Positions 8,745 through 16,541 are shown, counted from the stretch's first letter. The stretch is 53,232 nt of DNA from Saprospiraceae bacterium (GCA_020629315.1 JAHDDO010000017.1:34018-87249), one strand, 5' to 3'. The notes: generated by a model not told the origin, from the letters alone. A program made the numbers and translations.

Positions 8745-8927
8745 TTATCCTATGTACATGTGTGCGTCTTCTTCATCATTTTCGATGGATAGATACAATT
8801 GGTGTATTAGTTTGTCGATGGCATCTTCTTCTTCCAATGTTTTATTGGACTCAGCATTATTGTTAGTGAATTTTGTTGATTCATCTGTGATGAATAAACG
8901 GACCAATTTTCTTATCAATTTTTTCAT
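8745..8927 (-). CDS. Small hypothetical protein, first gene of the box-controlled unit
   Basis: 60 residues: a basic amphipathic start (MKKLIRKLVRLFI) followed by an acidic tail (LEEEDAIDKLIHQLYLSIENDEEDAH). No family was recognised and no strong Shine-Dalgarno is visible, which is usual in Bacteroidota. Support for its being real is positional: ATG at 8927, 11 bp before the DksA-like gene, and downstream of the conserved palindrome and -7-like element at 8950-9020. The opposite-strand frame over the same bases has no such support. The N-terminal helix could attach it to the membrane or to nucleic acid; this is speculation. Confidence 0.5.
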   Translation of the reverse strand: MKKLIRKLVRLFITDESTKFTNNNAESNKTLEEEDAIDKLIHQLYLSIENDEEDAHMYIG

Positions 8928-8949
8928 GATAACTTGCGTTAATTTTTAT

Positions 8950-9020
8950 GCAAGTTCTATAGAAACAGACCTGAGAAAATCAACTAAAAAGCGTATTTAT
9001 TGGTGTAGGTGAATTACCTA
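8950..9020 (-). promoter_or_regulatory. Stress-box promoter 1 (upstream of the small ORF/dksA-like unit)
   Basis: Read on the minus strand: palindrome TAGGTAATTCACCTA at 9006-9020 (one mismatch from perfect), then AAATACGCTTTT at 8987-8998, then GAACTTGC at 8950-8957 in the place of the -7 element. A TTG lies 23 bases before that element. The palindrome overlaps the stop codon of the patatin gene. Spacing from palindrome to -7-like element is the same as in the copies at 12303-12373 and 14979-15049. The regulator is inferred to be the NarL-type response regulator at 15894-16538. Confidence 0.65.
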
Positions 9021-9817
9021 GATTTTGGTAATGCTTTAATGGCAGATAAAAGTGAAGAGGCATCATTATAACCTATCTCAATTAATGAATCATATTCTTT
9101 GAATGCTAGTGGAGAGATATTTTTAGCAGAAGCAACTCGGATCATAAGATCAAATTCTTTTGTATGAAGTTCAGATAATTGTGACATTGCCAAATTAGCT
9201 GATCGAAAAGCAATTTCAGTAAGTTCATCTACTGCATCCTGCTTTTGTGGGGTTGAAGGCATAACATTTACGCCAACAGTATAATTACAACTGGATGACA
9301 ATGATCCAATCGGTAAATTATCCATAACTCCACCGTCTACTAATAAATACGTATCATAAGGAATGGGTTTGAAAATTACTGGAACAGCGCACGAGGCCAT
9401 AATTAATGGATATGCATCACCTTTATTAAACAGAATATGTTTTCCCGAGATTAAATCCGTTGCTCCCACTGAGAATGGGATGTTAAAATGTTCTAGTTGA
9501 TTTGGAATCTTAAATTCTACAAAGAGTTCTTCTAAATAAGCTAATGAGGAAAGACCAGTAAAGGGGAAGGAAGGTTTAAATATTGAAAGTATCTTTCCTT
9601 TCTTTACAAATTCTATCATTCGGTCAAAAGGTAATCCACTAGCATACAATGCAGCTATTATTGCGCCGCCACTCGTACCAATTATGTTTGAGATTTCTAT
9701 CTTGTTTTCTAGTAATGCCTGTAAGACTCCAATATGCGCGATGCTTTTTGCGCCACCACCGCTTAATGATACACCAATGTTGTATTTACTGGGTTCATGC
9801 AAGTGTGAATTAGGCAT
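9014..9817 (-). CDS. Patatin-like phospholipase (RssA type)
   Basis: 267 residues, a complete bacterial patatin-type serine acyl hydrolase. Seen in order: the oxyanion loop SLSGGGAKS, the nucleophile elbow GTSGG (the Ser of GxSxG), and the DGG block (LLVDGGVMDNLP) carrying the dyad aspartate. No signal peptide or transmembrane segment, so probably cytoplasmic, acting on membrane lipids. It overlaps the preceding universal-stress-protein gene by 8 bp, making it the last gene of the five-gene unit headed by the box at 12303-12373. Its stop codon lies inside the next palindrome. Lipid remodelling under stress is inferred from context; the substrate is unknown. Confidence 0.88.
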   Translation of the reverse strand: MPNSHLHEPSKYNIGVSLSGGGAKSIAHIGVLQALLENKIEISNIIGTSGGAIIAALYASGLPFDRMIEFVKKGKILSIFKPSFPFTGLSSLAYLEELFVEFKIPNQLEHFNIPFSVGATDLISGKHILFNKGDAYPLIMASCAVPVIFKPIPYDTYLLVDGGVMDNLPIGSLSSSCNYTVGVNVMPSTPQKQDAVDELTEIAFRSANLAMSQLSELHTKEFDLMIRVASAKNISPLAFKEYDSLIEIGYNDASSLLSAIKALPKSR

Positions 9818-10628
9818 TTATTTTAAAGATTAAGGATGGCAACTGAATATCAGATAGAAGAGATAAGGTAGTGCTAGGATCAAAAATGCGTTGCCAAAAG
9901 TTGCGCTTTCTAGCAGTAAAAACTATAGAGTCGTACATATCGATAATGGCCATATTTTCTTTTTTAATATACTCAGGAACAGTTTCATCAATTATCTGAT
10001 ATTCGACATTTTTACCTAGTTTGGATTTTACATATGTCAGCCATCTAGTGGCATTTTTGTTAGTTTCACCACTATCATCAAAATGCGTTAATCGAAGTTT
10101 AGCATTCGGGAATAATTGTTTGAGCGCTAGCAAATCCTTCATATCATTCTCGGTATGTGTGGTCAAGAAGTTGAATTTTTTAAGTGGTTTAAATAGTTGT
10201 AAGTCTGGAACCACTAAAATAGGGGTGTCTGTAACATTTAATAGTATTTCCTTGTGATTGATAAACTCCGATTCTCTTTCTAGATCCTTGTTGCCAATGA
10301 TCACCAAATCAATATTTTCTGAATTTAAAAACTGAGATAGGATAGTCTCCTTATTCCCTTTTTGGACACTTATTTGCGTCATGGTATCAGGCAATATTGG
10401 TTTAGTAACTTCTTGAATTTTACGTATGATTTTTCTTTCCATCATTTCCTCTATCTCAAGATCATATTTTTGAAAGTTTGGAACTGAAGAGATCAAGACA
10501 GGATCTTGGAATTGACGAATATGTAGCACTACTAGTCGCCAAGAATAGTGTTTACAAAATTTTGCAGCATACTCTATGAGTGCATTATTATCTTCAGATA
10601 TATTAGAAACCAATAATAAATTTTTCAT
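9810..10628 (-). CDS. Tandem universal stress protein (UspA family)
   Basis: 272 residues made of two Usp-like halves. The first half has the family beginning (LLLVSNISEDNNALIEYAAKFC), WRLVVLHI, and IDLVIIGNKDLE near its end with TPILVVPD as last strand. The second half is more divergent (FNFLTTHTENDMKDLLALKQLF ... PSLIFKINA). It starts 4 bp after the CBS gene and overlaps the patatin gene by 8 bp. Usp proteins bind ATP or act as protein partners under starvation, oxygen limitation or membrane stress; which applies here cannot be told. It is the second tandem Usp in the same operon. Confidence 0.85.
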   Translation of the reverse strand: MKNLLLVSNISEDNNALIEYAAKFCKHYSWRLVVLHIRQFQDPVLISSVPNFQKYDLEIEEMMERKIIRKIQEVTKPILPDTMTQISVQKGNKETILSQFLNSENIDLVIIGNKDLERESEFINHKEILLNVTDTPILVVPDLQLFKPLKKFNFLTTHTENDMKDLLALKQLFPNAKLRLTHFDDSGETNKNATRWLTYVKSKLGKNVEYQIIDETVPEYIKKENMAIIDMYDSIVFTARKRNFWQRIFDPSTTLSLLSDIQLPSLIFKINA

Positions 10629-10632
10629 GCTC

Positions 10633-11061
10633 TTACTTTTCTTGCTTTAAAAGAATGTATTTGAATACATCGTATGGGGTGACAAGACCAACAAATTGTT
10701 TATCATGTAATATCGGTAAAAAGTACTGCCTTTCACGAACAAAAAATTCCATTGCATTGAGAATAGAAGATTTTGCAGCTATACATTTAATCTCTGTGGC
10801 CATATAATCTTCTACATAATGATGGCTAATATCTACTTTGCCAAAGGAAGTAGTAATTGAAAATTGGTTTTTATGATCACCCGGATAGAACTTTTGATTA
10901 ATTAAGACGCCTTTAAATTGATTGCTCACGGTTACTGGTAAAATGTTTCTTTCAGTGCGTTTAAATAATTCAATTGCTTTTTTTAGTGTGTCTTTTGGAT
11001 GCAACGTTTGAATATTCGTATTCGTTATTTCAATTATTTTATCATTAAAATCAATATTCAT
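10633..11061 (-). CDS. CBS-domain pair protein
   Basis: 142 residues containing two CBS motifs and little else: the first around TLHPKDTLKKAIELFKRTERNILPV, the second around YMATEIKCIAAKSSILNAMEFFVRERQYFLPILHDKQFVGLVTPYDVFKYIL. Such stand-alone Bateman modules bind adenosine nucleotides (AMP, ATP) and signal energy state. It lies 2 bp after the Y1-transposase-like gene and 4 bp before the second Usp gene. Usp plus CBS in one transcription unit recalls dormancy/hypoxia regulons of other bacteria; that is an analogy and not evidence of function. Confidence 0.85.
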   Translation of the reverse strand: MNIDFNDKIIEITNTNIQTLHPKDTLKKAIELFKRTERNILPVTVSNQFKGVLINQKFYPGDHKNQFSITTSFGKVDISHHYVEDYMATEIKCIAAKSSILNAMEFFVRERQYFLPILHDKQFVGLVTPYDVFKYILLKQEK

Positions 11062-11063
11062 AA

Positions 11064-11489
11064 TTACTTATAGTTTAATTTGAAGCTTTGATTATAGACT
11101 TCTCTTTCTTGAAAGTATGTTTTTTCTAAATGATAATTGTTTTGATCTAATATGTATTGTTGTAACTTATCAAGCTGCCTATAATCAAAGCTAAATGCGA
11201 AATACTCGTCTTCCCACTTAAAACGATAAGGCAAATGCTCTTGTTCATTGATCCATGCAGAGCTACGTCCCTTTAGGAGCTGCACGATATTACTAACACT
11301 CTGAGTAGACCCCATCCTCACTAGACAATGTATATGGCTTGGTTGTATAGACATTCCTAAACATAGAATTTCCTTTTTCTTAGCATATTCCAATAGGTAA
11401 TTGCCTAGCCCTTTCTGGAGGCCTATTAGTGATTTTTGTGCATTATCTGTGGCCCACATTAAATGTATATAAATCCTAGAATAATACAT
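11064..11489 (-). CDS. Y1 (HUH) IS200-type transposase-like protein, possibly domesticated
   Basis: 141 residues of the IS200/REP-associated tyrosine transposase fold (Y1_Tnp). The HUH motif is intact (SHIHCLV, H52 and H54), the RRM-like fold is visible (IYIHLMWATDN, VSNIVQLLKGRSSAWI), the WEDEYFAFS block is present, and the catalytic tyrosine is Y112 in QQYILDQ. It sits 1 bp after a Usp gene and 2 bp before the CBS gene, leaving no space for the left and right ends a mobile IS200 would need. I therefore read it as a resident operon gene and not as an insertion. A role in DNA or RNA processing in the stress unit is possible; no function is assigned. Confidence 0.8.
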   Translation of the reverse strand: MYYSRIYIHLMWATDNAQKSLIGLQKGLGNYLLEYAKKKEILCLGMSIQPSHIHCLVRMGSTQSVSNIVQLLKGRSSAWINEQEHLPYRFKWEDEYFAFSFDYRQLDKLQQYILDQNNYHLEKTYFQEREVYNQSFKLNYK

Positions 11490-11490
11490 T

Positions 11491-12288
11491 TTATCTATTT
11501 ATCAGTAATACCGGAATGGCTAATTTTTTTAGTAACTTTTCTTCGTTTGTTGGGTTAAAATACTGCTTCCACGTTTTCCTAGTTTTATACATGCATATTA
11601 AATCTAACTCGAAATCCAGTGCAAAGTCAATTAAGGCTTGCGTACCTTTTTCATGTAAGTTTTCAAATTCTATCAGCTCCTTCTCACACTCATATTCGAA
11701 CATCTTTTTATATGTATTTATGTTTTTGGCAATTTCAACAGGAGGTAATTTGCCATCAAAATGAGCGCAGCTAAGGAATGCACCAAATCTATTAGCGAAC
11801 ACTAATAGTTTATATACGGAGTCTATTTCTCGAAATTCAAATTCGATATTAAAAGCAATGTGGTGCAATTTATTGTACCTGTATTTATCAGGTATAATTA
11901 ATACGGGAGCATCAATTTTGTCAATTACCTCGATGCCAACACTAAAAGTACCTAAGCCGGCACCCGTGTCATAGCCAAGTATTACTAAATCAAATGCTTC
12001 TGAATTTGCCCTTTCTATTATCCCATCTACAGCAAATGAAGCAATGGCTTCAATTTCGTCAAAGTCATCTATTTTGTCTTCACCATAAGCTAAAATAGTC
12101 TCCTCCATTTTTGATAATTTAATTTCTTGCATCTCTTCAATCATATCATCTTCTTTTAAATTTGGATGGAAGCAATGAAGAAATAGTAAGGTTGCGCCCG
12201 TTCTTGATTTTAAATCAAAGGCAAATTTGAATATTTGGAGATTGTCTCTATCTAAGTCAATTGGAATAAGTACTTTTTTAATGTTCAT
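11491..12288 (-). CDS. Tandem universal stress protein (UspA family), first gene of its operon
   Basis: 265 residues with two Usp-like domains. Domain one starts KKVLIPIDLDRDNLQIFKFAFDL, has ATLLFLHCF, and ends with FDLVILGYDTGAGLG...APVLIIPD. Domain two starts near HHIAFNIEFEFREIDSVYKLLVFANRF and ends DLICMYKTRKTWKQ...IPVLLINR. The ATG lies 15 bp downstream of a -7-like element (GATCTTTA, 12303-12310), which follows a perfect stress palindrome at 12359-12373. It heads a five-gene unit: Usp, Y1-like, CBS, Usp, patatin. Confidence 0.87.
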   Translation of the reverse strand: MNIKKVLIPIDLDRDNLQIFKFAFDLKSRTGATLLFLHCFHPNLKEDDMIEEMQEIKLSKMEETILAYGEDKIDDFDEIEAIASFAVDGIIERANSEAFDLVILGYDTGAGLGTFSVGIEVIDKIDAPVLIIPDKYRYNKLHHIAFNIEFEFREIDSVYKLLVFANRFGAFLSCAHFDGKLPPVEIAKNINTYKKMFEYECEKELIEFENLHEKGTQALIDFALDFELDLICMYKTRKTWKQYFNPTNEEKLLKKLAIPVLLINR

Positions 12289-12302
12289 TCTGAATCTTTT
12301 TA

Positions 12303-12373
12303 TAAAGATCTAGCATAATAGGTGGACATTGATCTGCAAAATCACCTAAATTAGACACTAGGTAATTTACCTA
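12303..12373 (-). promoter_or_regulatory. Stress-box promoter 2 (upstream of the usp-patatin operon)
   Basis: Perfect palindrome TAGGTAA-A-TTACCTA (minus-strand reading) at 12359-12373, overlapping the stop codon of the antiporter gene. GATCTTTA follows at 12303-12310, at exactly the distance seen in promoters 1 and 3. A TTTG lies 26 bases before it. The region 12319-12348 also holds TAGGTG and CACCTA as a widely spaced inverted pair, possibly a second weaker site. Confidence 0.65.
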
Positions 12374-13552
12374 TTTATCTACCAAAAAAGATTTATTTAT
12401 TATCTGTTCAGTACCTATAATCCATAGTGGACTTATTGCTAAGGATAAGGATATTAAAGCCAAGGTGAAGTCGTATCCATATCTTGAAAGAATACCAGCA
12501 TTCAGTGCCGAAAGGCAAAGTAAAAAACTTAATTCACCAATTTGGCCTAATAAGGCTCCTCCAAAAATCGCGTCCTTCCATGAAACTCCATAGATTTTTA
12601 AAATCAATGAATTTAGAAAGTGATTTGATGCATATACACCGACCAATACTAAAGAAAGGATCTCCCAATTCTCAAGGACAAAATGTAAATTGAGTTGAGC
12701 ACCAATACTAATAAAAAAGATAGCAACAAATAATATTCGGAATGCATGAATAGCATCGTGAATCCATTCTGTTGCTTTACCAGCATGCATTACTAAGCCA
12801 CCCACAAAAGCCCCTAATGCTTCGGAAATTTGAAATATATTCGCGAGCAATGCACCGGCAAAACAGAAAAATAAGGCCAGAAACACTTGATGTTCATGAT
12901 TTTCTTCTATTTCTTTCTGAAAAGGTAACCAAGTAATTTTTTCTGCCTTGTATATGTAAATAATTATAAGAATAAAAAGCATCCCACCTATAACAGGAAG
13001 ATAAATAGGCTTGTCCCCGATTCCGCCAGCAATGGCAATTAATATCAATATTGGGGCAATAGCCACATCTTGAGCTAGAAGAATATTCATAACATTCTTT
13101 CCAATAGTAGTATTAGTTAAGCCTTTTTCTTCTATTAATTTGAAGATAACCGCAGAGCTCGATAAAGCAATTACACAACCTATAACCAAAATTCTGTTTA
13201 AAGGCCAAGACATGAAGTATCCGATTAAGAATATGATTCCAATACTTGCTAGAAATTGCGCTAGCGTTCCAAAGACGGCTAACTTCCAATGCTTGAAGAA
13301 GTCTTGGAGATTTATCTCCATTCCAATAAAGAAGAACAACAAAATGATCCCTAGTTCACCTATAAACTTCATAGTAGACGGATCCGATACCATGTTTAAG
13401 TTATACGGACCGATTATTATTCCCAATAGTATATATGCGATTAAATTGGGTTGGCGTAATTTTCTCATTATAAAACCCATCGCCACAGCAGCAATACCAA
13501 TAACACAAATTAATTGAAGCGAGTCACCAAATTCGGCAAGTAGATAGAACAT
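12371..13552 (-). CDS. CPA2 (KefB/NapA-type) cation/proton antiporter
   Basis: 393 residues, almost all membrane: about eleven hydrophobic helices starting LICVIGIAAVAMGFIM, with the CPA2 signature blocks RQPNLIAYILLGIIIGPYNL, ELGIILLFFFIGMEINL, and SSSAVIFKLIEEKG followed by LLAQDVAIAPILIL. It lacks the C-terminal TrkA-N/RCK domain of full-length Kef proteins, so it is the transporter module only. It exchanges K+ or Na+ for protons at the inner membrane. The ATG is immediately preceded by a half-site of the stress palindrome (13556-13562) and by a terminator, and its stop lies inside the next palindrome. Neighbours suggest a role in ionic or pH stress. Confidence 0.88.
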   Translation of the reverse strand: MFYLLAEFGDSLQLICVIGIAAVAMGFIMRKLRQPNLIAYILLGIIIGPYNLNMVSDPSTMKFIGELGIILLFFFIGMEINLQDFFKHWKLAVFGTLAQFLASIGIIFLIGYFMSWPLNRILVIGCVIALSSSAVIFKLIEEKGLTNTTIGKNVMNILLAQDVAIAPILILIAIAGGIGDKPIYLPVIGGMLFILIIIYIYKAEKITWLPFQKEIEENHEHQVFLALFFCFAGALLANIFQISEALGAFVGGLVMHAGKATEWIHDAIHAFRILFVAIFFISIGAQLNLHFVLENWEILSLVLVGVYASNHFLNSLILKIYGVSWKDAIFGGALLGQIGELSFLLCLSALNAGILSRYGYDFTLALISLSLAISPLWIIGTEQIINKSFLVDK

Positions 13553-13563
13553 ATTTAGGTAAT

Positions 13564-13621
13564 TAAAAAAGCCCCTTCATTATCTCCGAACCCTAATACG
13601 GATTGGACATAAATCAGGGGC
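13564..13621 (-). terminator. Terminator after the ompA-like/basic-protein unit
   Basis: On the minus strand GCCCCT and AGGGGC pair across a long loop that itself contains a short inner stem (CCG...CGG), followed by TTTTTT. It lies about 25 bp past the stop of the 51-residue basic protein and just before the antiporter start. Confidence 0.55.
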
Positions 13622-13645
13622 AACTTATTCGCAAAACAACAACAA

Positions 13646-13801
13646 TTACTTTTTCTTTTTGGCCTGAGGCACACTTGACTTATTTTTACCTACAGAATGC
13701 TTAGTATTCTTTGAAATTGAGTCTCGCTGCACTTTTTTCTTGGCTTTAATCGCTTCTGCGTTTTTTCTAGCAGCTTGATTTTTAGCTTTCTTGCTTAACA
13801 T
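13646..13801 (-). CDS. Small lysine-rich basic protein (51 aa)
   Basis: Reads MLSKKAKNQAARKNAEAIKA..., ending PQAKKKK. About a third of the residues are Lys or Arg and there is almost no hydrophobic core, as in histone-H1-like or ribosome-associated tails; no family was recognised. The ATG is 7 bp after the stop of the ompA-like gene, and a terminator follows the stop, so the pair looks like one unit under stress-box promoter 3. It is too short for most ORF callers. Nucleic-acid binding under stress is an inference from charge alone. Confidence 0.6.
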   Translation of the reverse strand: MLSKKAKNQAARKNAEAIKAKKKVQRDSISKNTKHSVGKNKSSVPQAKKKK

Positions 13802-13808
13802 GATGTGC

Positions 13809-14966
13809 TTAATTATTTTGGATTTTATTAAAAATTAATAACTCTTCTTGGATTCGTTTGCCAGCTTTACGTTCTGCTTCAATAATTGATCGCAATGATT
13901 TTTGATCAAAATTTGATTCTTCTATTATAGAGACCACTTTAAATTCGGTGCGTCTGTTTTCTTGATGTAATGATTCATCACAGCGTACCCCATTACTGCA
14001 ATCATTGATTAGCATAGTTTCGCCATAACCTTTTGCAGATATACGATGGGATTTTATTCCCTTGGCTATAATATATTCTACTGCCGATTCAGCTCTTTTT
14101 TGAGATAGATTGTAATTATAGTCATCTTCGCCTCTGCTATCTGTGTGTGAACTTAATTCAATAATTATTGGGTTACGTTTTAACGTGGTAACCAAATTAT
14201 TGAGTGCTGGTTTAGCATCCGATCTGATGGCCCACTTATCATAATCATAGTAGATGTTTTCAAGGATAATAGCTTCATCTTGAATTATTTTTTTCATTGG
14301 AATATCAGAAATAATACTTCCTCGTTGATTTGCTTCGGTTAAGGTATATTCTATCTCCGGAGAGGCATATGTCCCTAATCCTTCGAAACATAGAATACAT
14401 CCTTCTACATCTACATATACTTCTATTCGCTTCGCAAAGTATCCCTTCTTTCTTAACAGAATGGAATATTGATTACCTCTTTCAAAATTGACTTTAAATG
14501 TATTATCTGGATCATCGTCGACTACAATGATTTCTTTATCTGTTGTTAAATTATAAACTTCGACTTTGACATTATTTAATTCCTTACCCAAATTTCCTTT
14601 TTGAAAACTAAGCAACTCTTTAACGCTAGCTTCAAATTCGTATCCGGGTAGCCTTTCTAAGCCAATGTTAACTATTTCATCTTCAACGGAGGCTATAAAG
14701 CTCTGTATGGCATCCCTATAAGCTTGACGTTCTATTCTAAAATAATATTCTTCATTCATAGGCAATTGAACCTTATAGCTGCCATCTTTAAATGATTGTA
14801 CAGAATATAACAGACTATCGCTATCAATTTTGTAGATGTTGATGGTGGCTTCATCCAGTAGCCTCCTATTCTTATTATCAAATATTTTCCCTTCAACAAA
14901 TACATTTTGACCAGCAATAGGTCCAAGGATCAAAAATGATAAAATGCATACGAAAAATTTTTTCAT
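13809..14966 (-). CDS. OmpA-family peptidoglycan-associated protein
   Basis: About 385 residues. N-terminal signal peptide (MKKFFVCILSFLILGPIAGQ); a first carboxypeptidase-regulatory-like beta-sandwich domain (VEGKIFDNKNRRLLDEATINIY, residues about 23-100); a second such domain to about 200; then a C-terminal OmpA-like domain (YYDYDKWAIR, ELSSHTDSRGEDDYNYNLSQKRAESAVEYI, RISAKGYGE) that binds peptidoglycan. The frame extends to a TTG at 14981, but that codon overlaps the -7-like element, so the ATG at 14966 is chosen. It is directly controlled by stress-box promoter 3. Envelope stabilisation under stress is the likely role. Confidence 0.87.
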   Translation of the reverse strand: MKKFFVCILSFLILGPIAGQNVFVEGKIFDNKNRRLLDEATINIYKIDSDSLLYSVQSFKDGSYKVQLPMNEEYYFRIERQAYRDAIQSFIASVEDEIVNIGLERLPGYEFEASVKELLSFQKGNLGKELNNVKVEVYNLTTDKEIIVVDDDPDNTFKVNFERGNQYSILLRKKGYFAKRIEVYVDVEGCILCFEGLGTYASPEIEYTLTEANQRGSIISDIPMKKIIQDEAIILENIYYDYDKWAIRSDAKPALNNLVTTLKRNPIIIELSSHTDSRGEDDYNYNLSQKRAESAVEYIIAKGIKSHRISAKGYGETMLINDCSNGVRCDESLHQENRRTEFKVVSIIEESNFDQKSLRSIIEAERKAGKRIQEELLIFNKIQNN

Positions 14967-14978
14967 TCTTTTTTTTGT

Positions 14979-15049
14979 CAAAGATGCGGCGGCTATCAGT
15001 ATAACCTAAGGTGGGAAAAGCGTATTTTTTTCGATAGGTAATTTACCTA
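14979..15049 (-). promoter_or_regulatory. Stress-box promoter 3 (upstream of the ompA-like gene)
   Basis: Perfect palindrome TAGGTAAATTACCTA at 15035-15049, then AAATACGCTTTT at 15016-15027 (the same 12-mer at the same offset as promoter 1), then CATCTTTG at 14979-14986, one base from the Bacteroidota -7 consensus TAnnTTTG. The ATG at 14966 lies 12 bases further on. The box sits between the mscS stop (15058) and the ompA-like gene, so that gene has its own promoter. Confidence 0.72.
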
Positions 15050-15057
15050 CCATAAGA

Positions 15058-15894
15058 CTAAGAACCTTCTTGAATATATGTTTGGATAAATCGGATAAGC
15101 TTTCGAATGGTATTTTTCCTAATTTCCTTTTCGACATTCGTCTCTAGCATTTCCAATGTGTAGTTAAAGGAATACTGGATTTTATCTGACATGATATGAT
15201 CAACCCTAAGGTTATAGCTGTCTGCTTTTATGTGGTGTTTATATTTTTCAAGTGATTGGATAAGCTCACTTTCTAACTGTTCCATATCAAGTGATTGATT
15301 ATTTTTTAATTCAAATTTCAAATGGACGCGTCGTTTATTACTTTGGGAATAATTAATAATATCGCCATGAAACACTTTATCATTATTTAAAATGATAAGT
15401 TCTCCTTGATCATTTTCTAAAAAGAATTTGGAAAGTTTTATATCTTGAACACGACCTCTATTTTCCCCAATAGCTACATAGTCTCCAATATTAATAATCT
15501 TGGTAAAAGAGATAATAAAGCCACTTATTATTGATGTGATATACTCTTTTGAGACCAAAGCTATAGCTGCTGCAACAATTGAAATTGAAGTAAAAAATTG
15601 CTGTACACTAAGCCCGTTGAATCTTAATGCAAGAAAAAATAGGCTTATATAAATAAGTATTGTAAATGCGTTACTTACGCCAGTAATTATATTGTCAGTT
15701 TTAGATAATGGTATTTTATTCCGCACTCTGTAAATGAGTGCTGCTGATTGTAGAACTATAAATGAAAAAGCGAGAAAACGAAGTGTAGGCATTGAAAGCT
15801 CAGTCCATGACTTTTCATAATACAAAGGCAAAAGAAAAGAAATTATCAATGCTAAAAATGCAACACCATATTTTCCAATAAGTTTGCGTGCCAT
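15058..15894 (-). CDS. MscS-family mechanosensitive ion channel
   Basis: 278 residues with four predicted membrane helices (about 10-27, 37-56, 70-92, 100-130). The last corresponds to the pore-lining helix of MscS (SISIVAAAIALVSKEYITSIISGFII). The MscS beta domain follows: INIGDYVAIGENRGRVQDIKLSKFFL and NNDKVFHGDIINYS. It releases solutes at low osmolarity. The start overlaps the response-regulator stop by 1 bp, so it is the last gene of the STAS / RsbT-RsbX / kinase / regulator operon. That suggests the switch responds to osmotic or envelope stress. Confidence 0.88.
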   Translation of the reverse strand: MARKLIGKYGVAFLALIISFLLPLYYEKSWTELSMPTLRFLAFSFIVLQSAALIYRVRNKIPLSKTDNIITGVSNAFTILIYISLFFLALRFNGLSVQQFFTSISIVAAAIALVSKEYITSIISGFIISFTKIINIGDYVAIGENRGRVQDIKLSKFFLENDQGELIILNNDKVFHGDIINYSQSNKRRVHLKFELKNNQSLDMEQLESELIQSLEKYKHHIKADSYNLRVDHIMSDKIQYSFNYTLEMLETNVEKEIRKNTIRKLIRFIQTYIQEGS

Positions 15895-16538
15895 TAAATA
15901 TCTATTATCCCAAATTTAATAGCCTTTTTAACCAGTCCTGCGGTATTTTTTACTTGGAGTTTATCTAAAAGATTCCTTCTATGGGTATCAACTGTTCGAA
16001 TACTAATGAATAGTTGCTTTGCAATCTCTGGGTTAGAATATTCTTGCGCGATTAGACTAAGGATTTCTATTTCACGCTTACTTAGCGGAATTTCTTGATT
16101 CTTATCCTTTGGTTTTGTTCCCTTAGTAATATGTTTAATCAATACATTTGAAGCAAACTGACTATAATATGTACCGCCATCAGCAACAGTGCGTATAGCA
16201 TTCAACATCTCTGAAGCACTAGCATCTTTCAATAAATACCCTTTAGCCCCATTTTCGAGAATTTTTACTACATAGCTTTCTTCATAGTGCATAGTCAAGG
16301 CAATAATTTTCAGATTTGGATCTCTTTCTAGAAGTAATTTTGTTAAAGTTATTCCACTTTCTTCTCCTAAAGTTATATCCATTAAAATTATATCGACAGG
16401 CTTTGTTTCTATCGAATCAAATACTTCTTTAGAAGTGGCTACTGACCACAAAACTTTAATATTGGACTCATCCTCTAAGATGGAGGCAACCCCCTGTCTG
16501 AACATTTTATGATCATCAACTATAGCGAGCTTTATCAT
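15894..16538 (-). CDS. NarL/FixJ-type response regulator
   Basis: 214 residues: receiver domain about 1-120 (acidic pair D8-D9, phosphoacceptor D54 in IILMDITLGEE, T/S at ALTMH, lysine in YLLKD) and a LuxR-type helix-turn-helix at about 150-210 (LSKREIEILSLIAQEYSNPEIAKQLFISIRTVDTHRRNLLDKL). It pairs with the kinase gene 3 bp upstream. As the only DNA-binding protein in the island, it is the best candidate for binding the TAGGTAAATTACCTA palindrome found before its own operon and three others; LuxR-type regulators usually bind such short inverted repeats as dimers. That link is inference. Confidence 0.92.
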   Translation of the reverse strand: MIKLAIVDDHKMFRQGVASILEDESNIKVLWSVATSKEVFDSIETKPVDIILMDITLGEESGITLTKLLLERDPNLKIIALTMHYEESYVVKILENGAKGYLLKDASASEMLNAIRTVADGGTYYSQFASNVLIKHITKGTKPKDKNQEIPLSKREIEILSLIAQEYSNPEIAKQLFISIRTVDTHRRNLLDKLQVKNTAGLVKKAIKFGIIDI

Positions 16539-16541
16539 TGG

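Noticed and set aside
8752-9012. Rightward 86-residue frame opposite the small ORF before the DksA-like gene
   Set aside because: No family resemblance, and it runs through the stress promoter; the leftward ORF fits the operon layout.
11040-11510. Complete IS200 element around the Y1-like gene
   Set aside because: Neighbouring genes begin and end within 1-2 bp, so there is no space for element ends and neither neighbour is broken.
13556-13562. TAGGTAA half-site just before the antiporter start
   Set aside because: Only one half, and too close to the ATG (4 bp) for the spacing seen in the four real copies; kept only as a note under the antiporter.
13686-13692. TTACCTA half-site of the stress palindrome
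   Set aside because: It lies inside the reading frame of the 51-residue basic protein and has no partner half; a 7-mer is expected a few times in 53 kb by chance. The same applies to 30820-30826.
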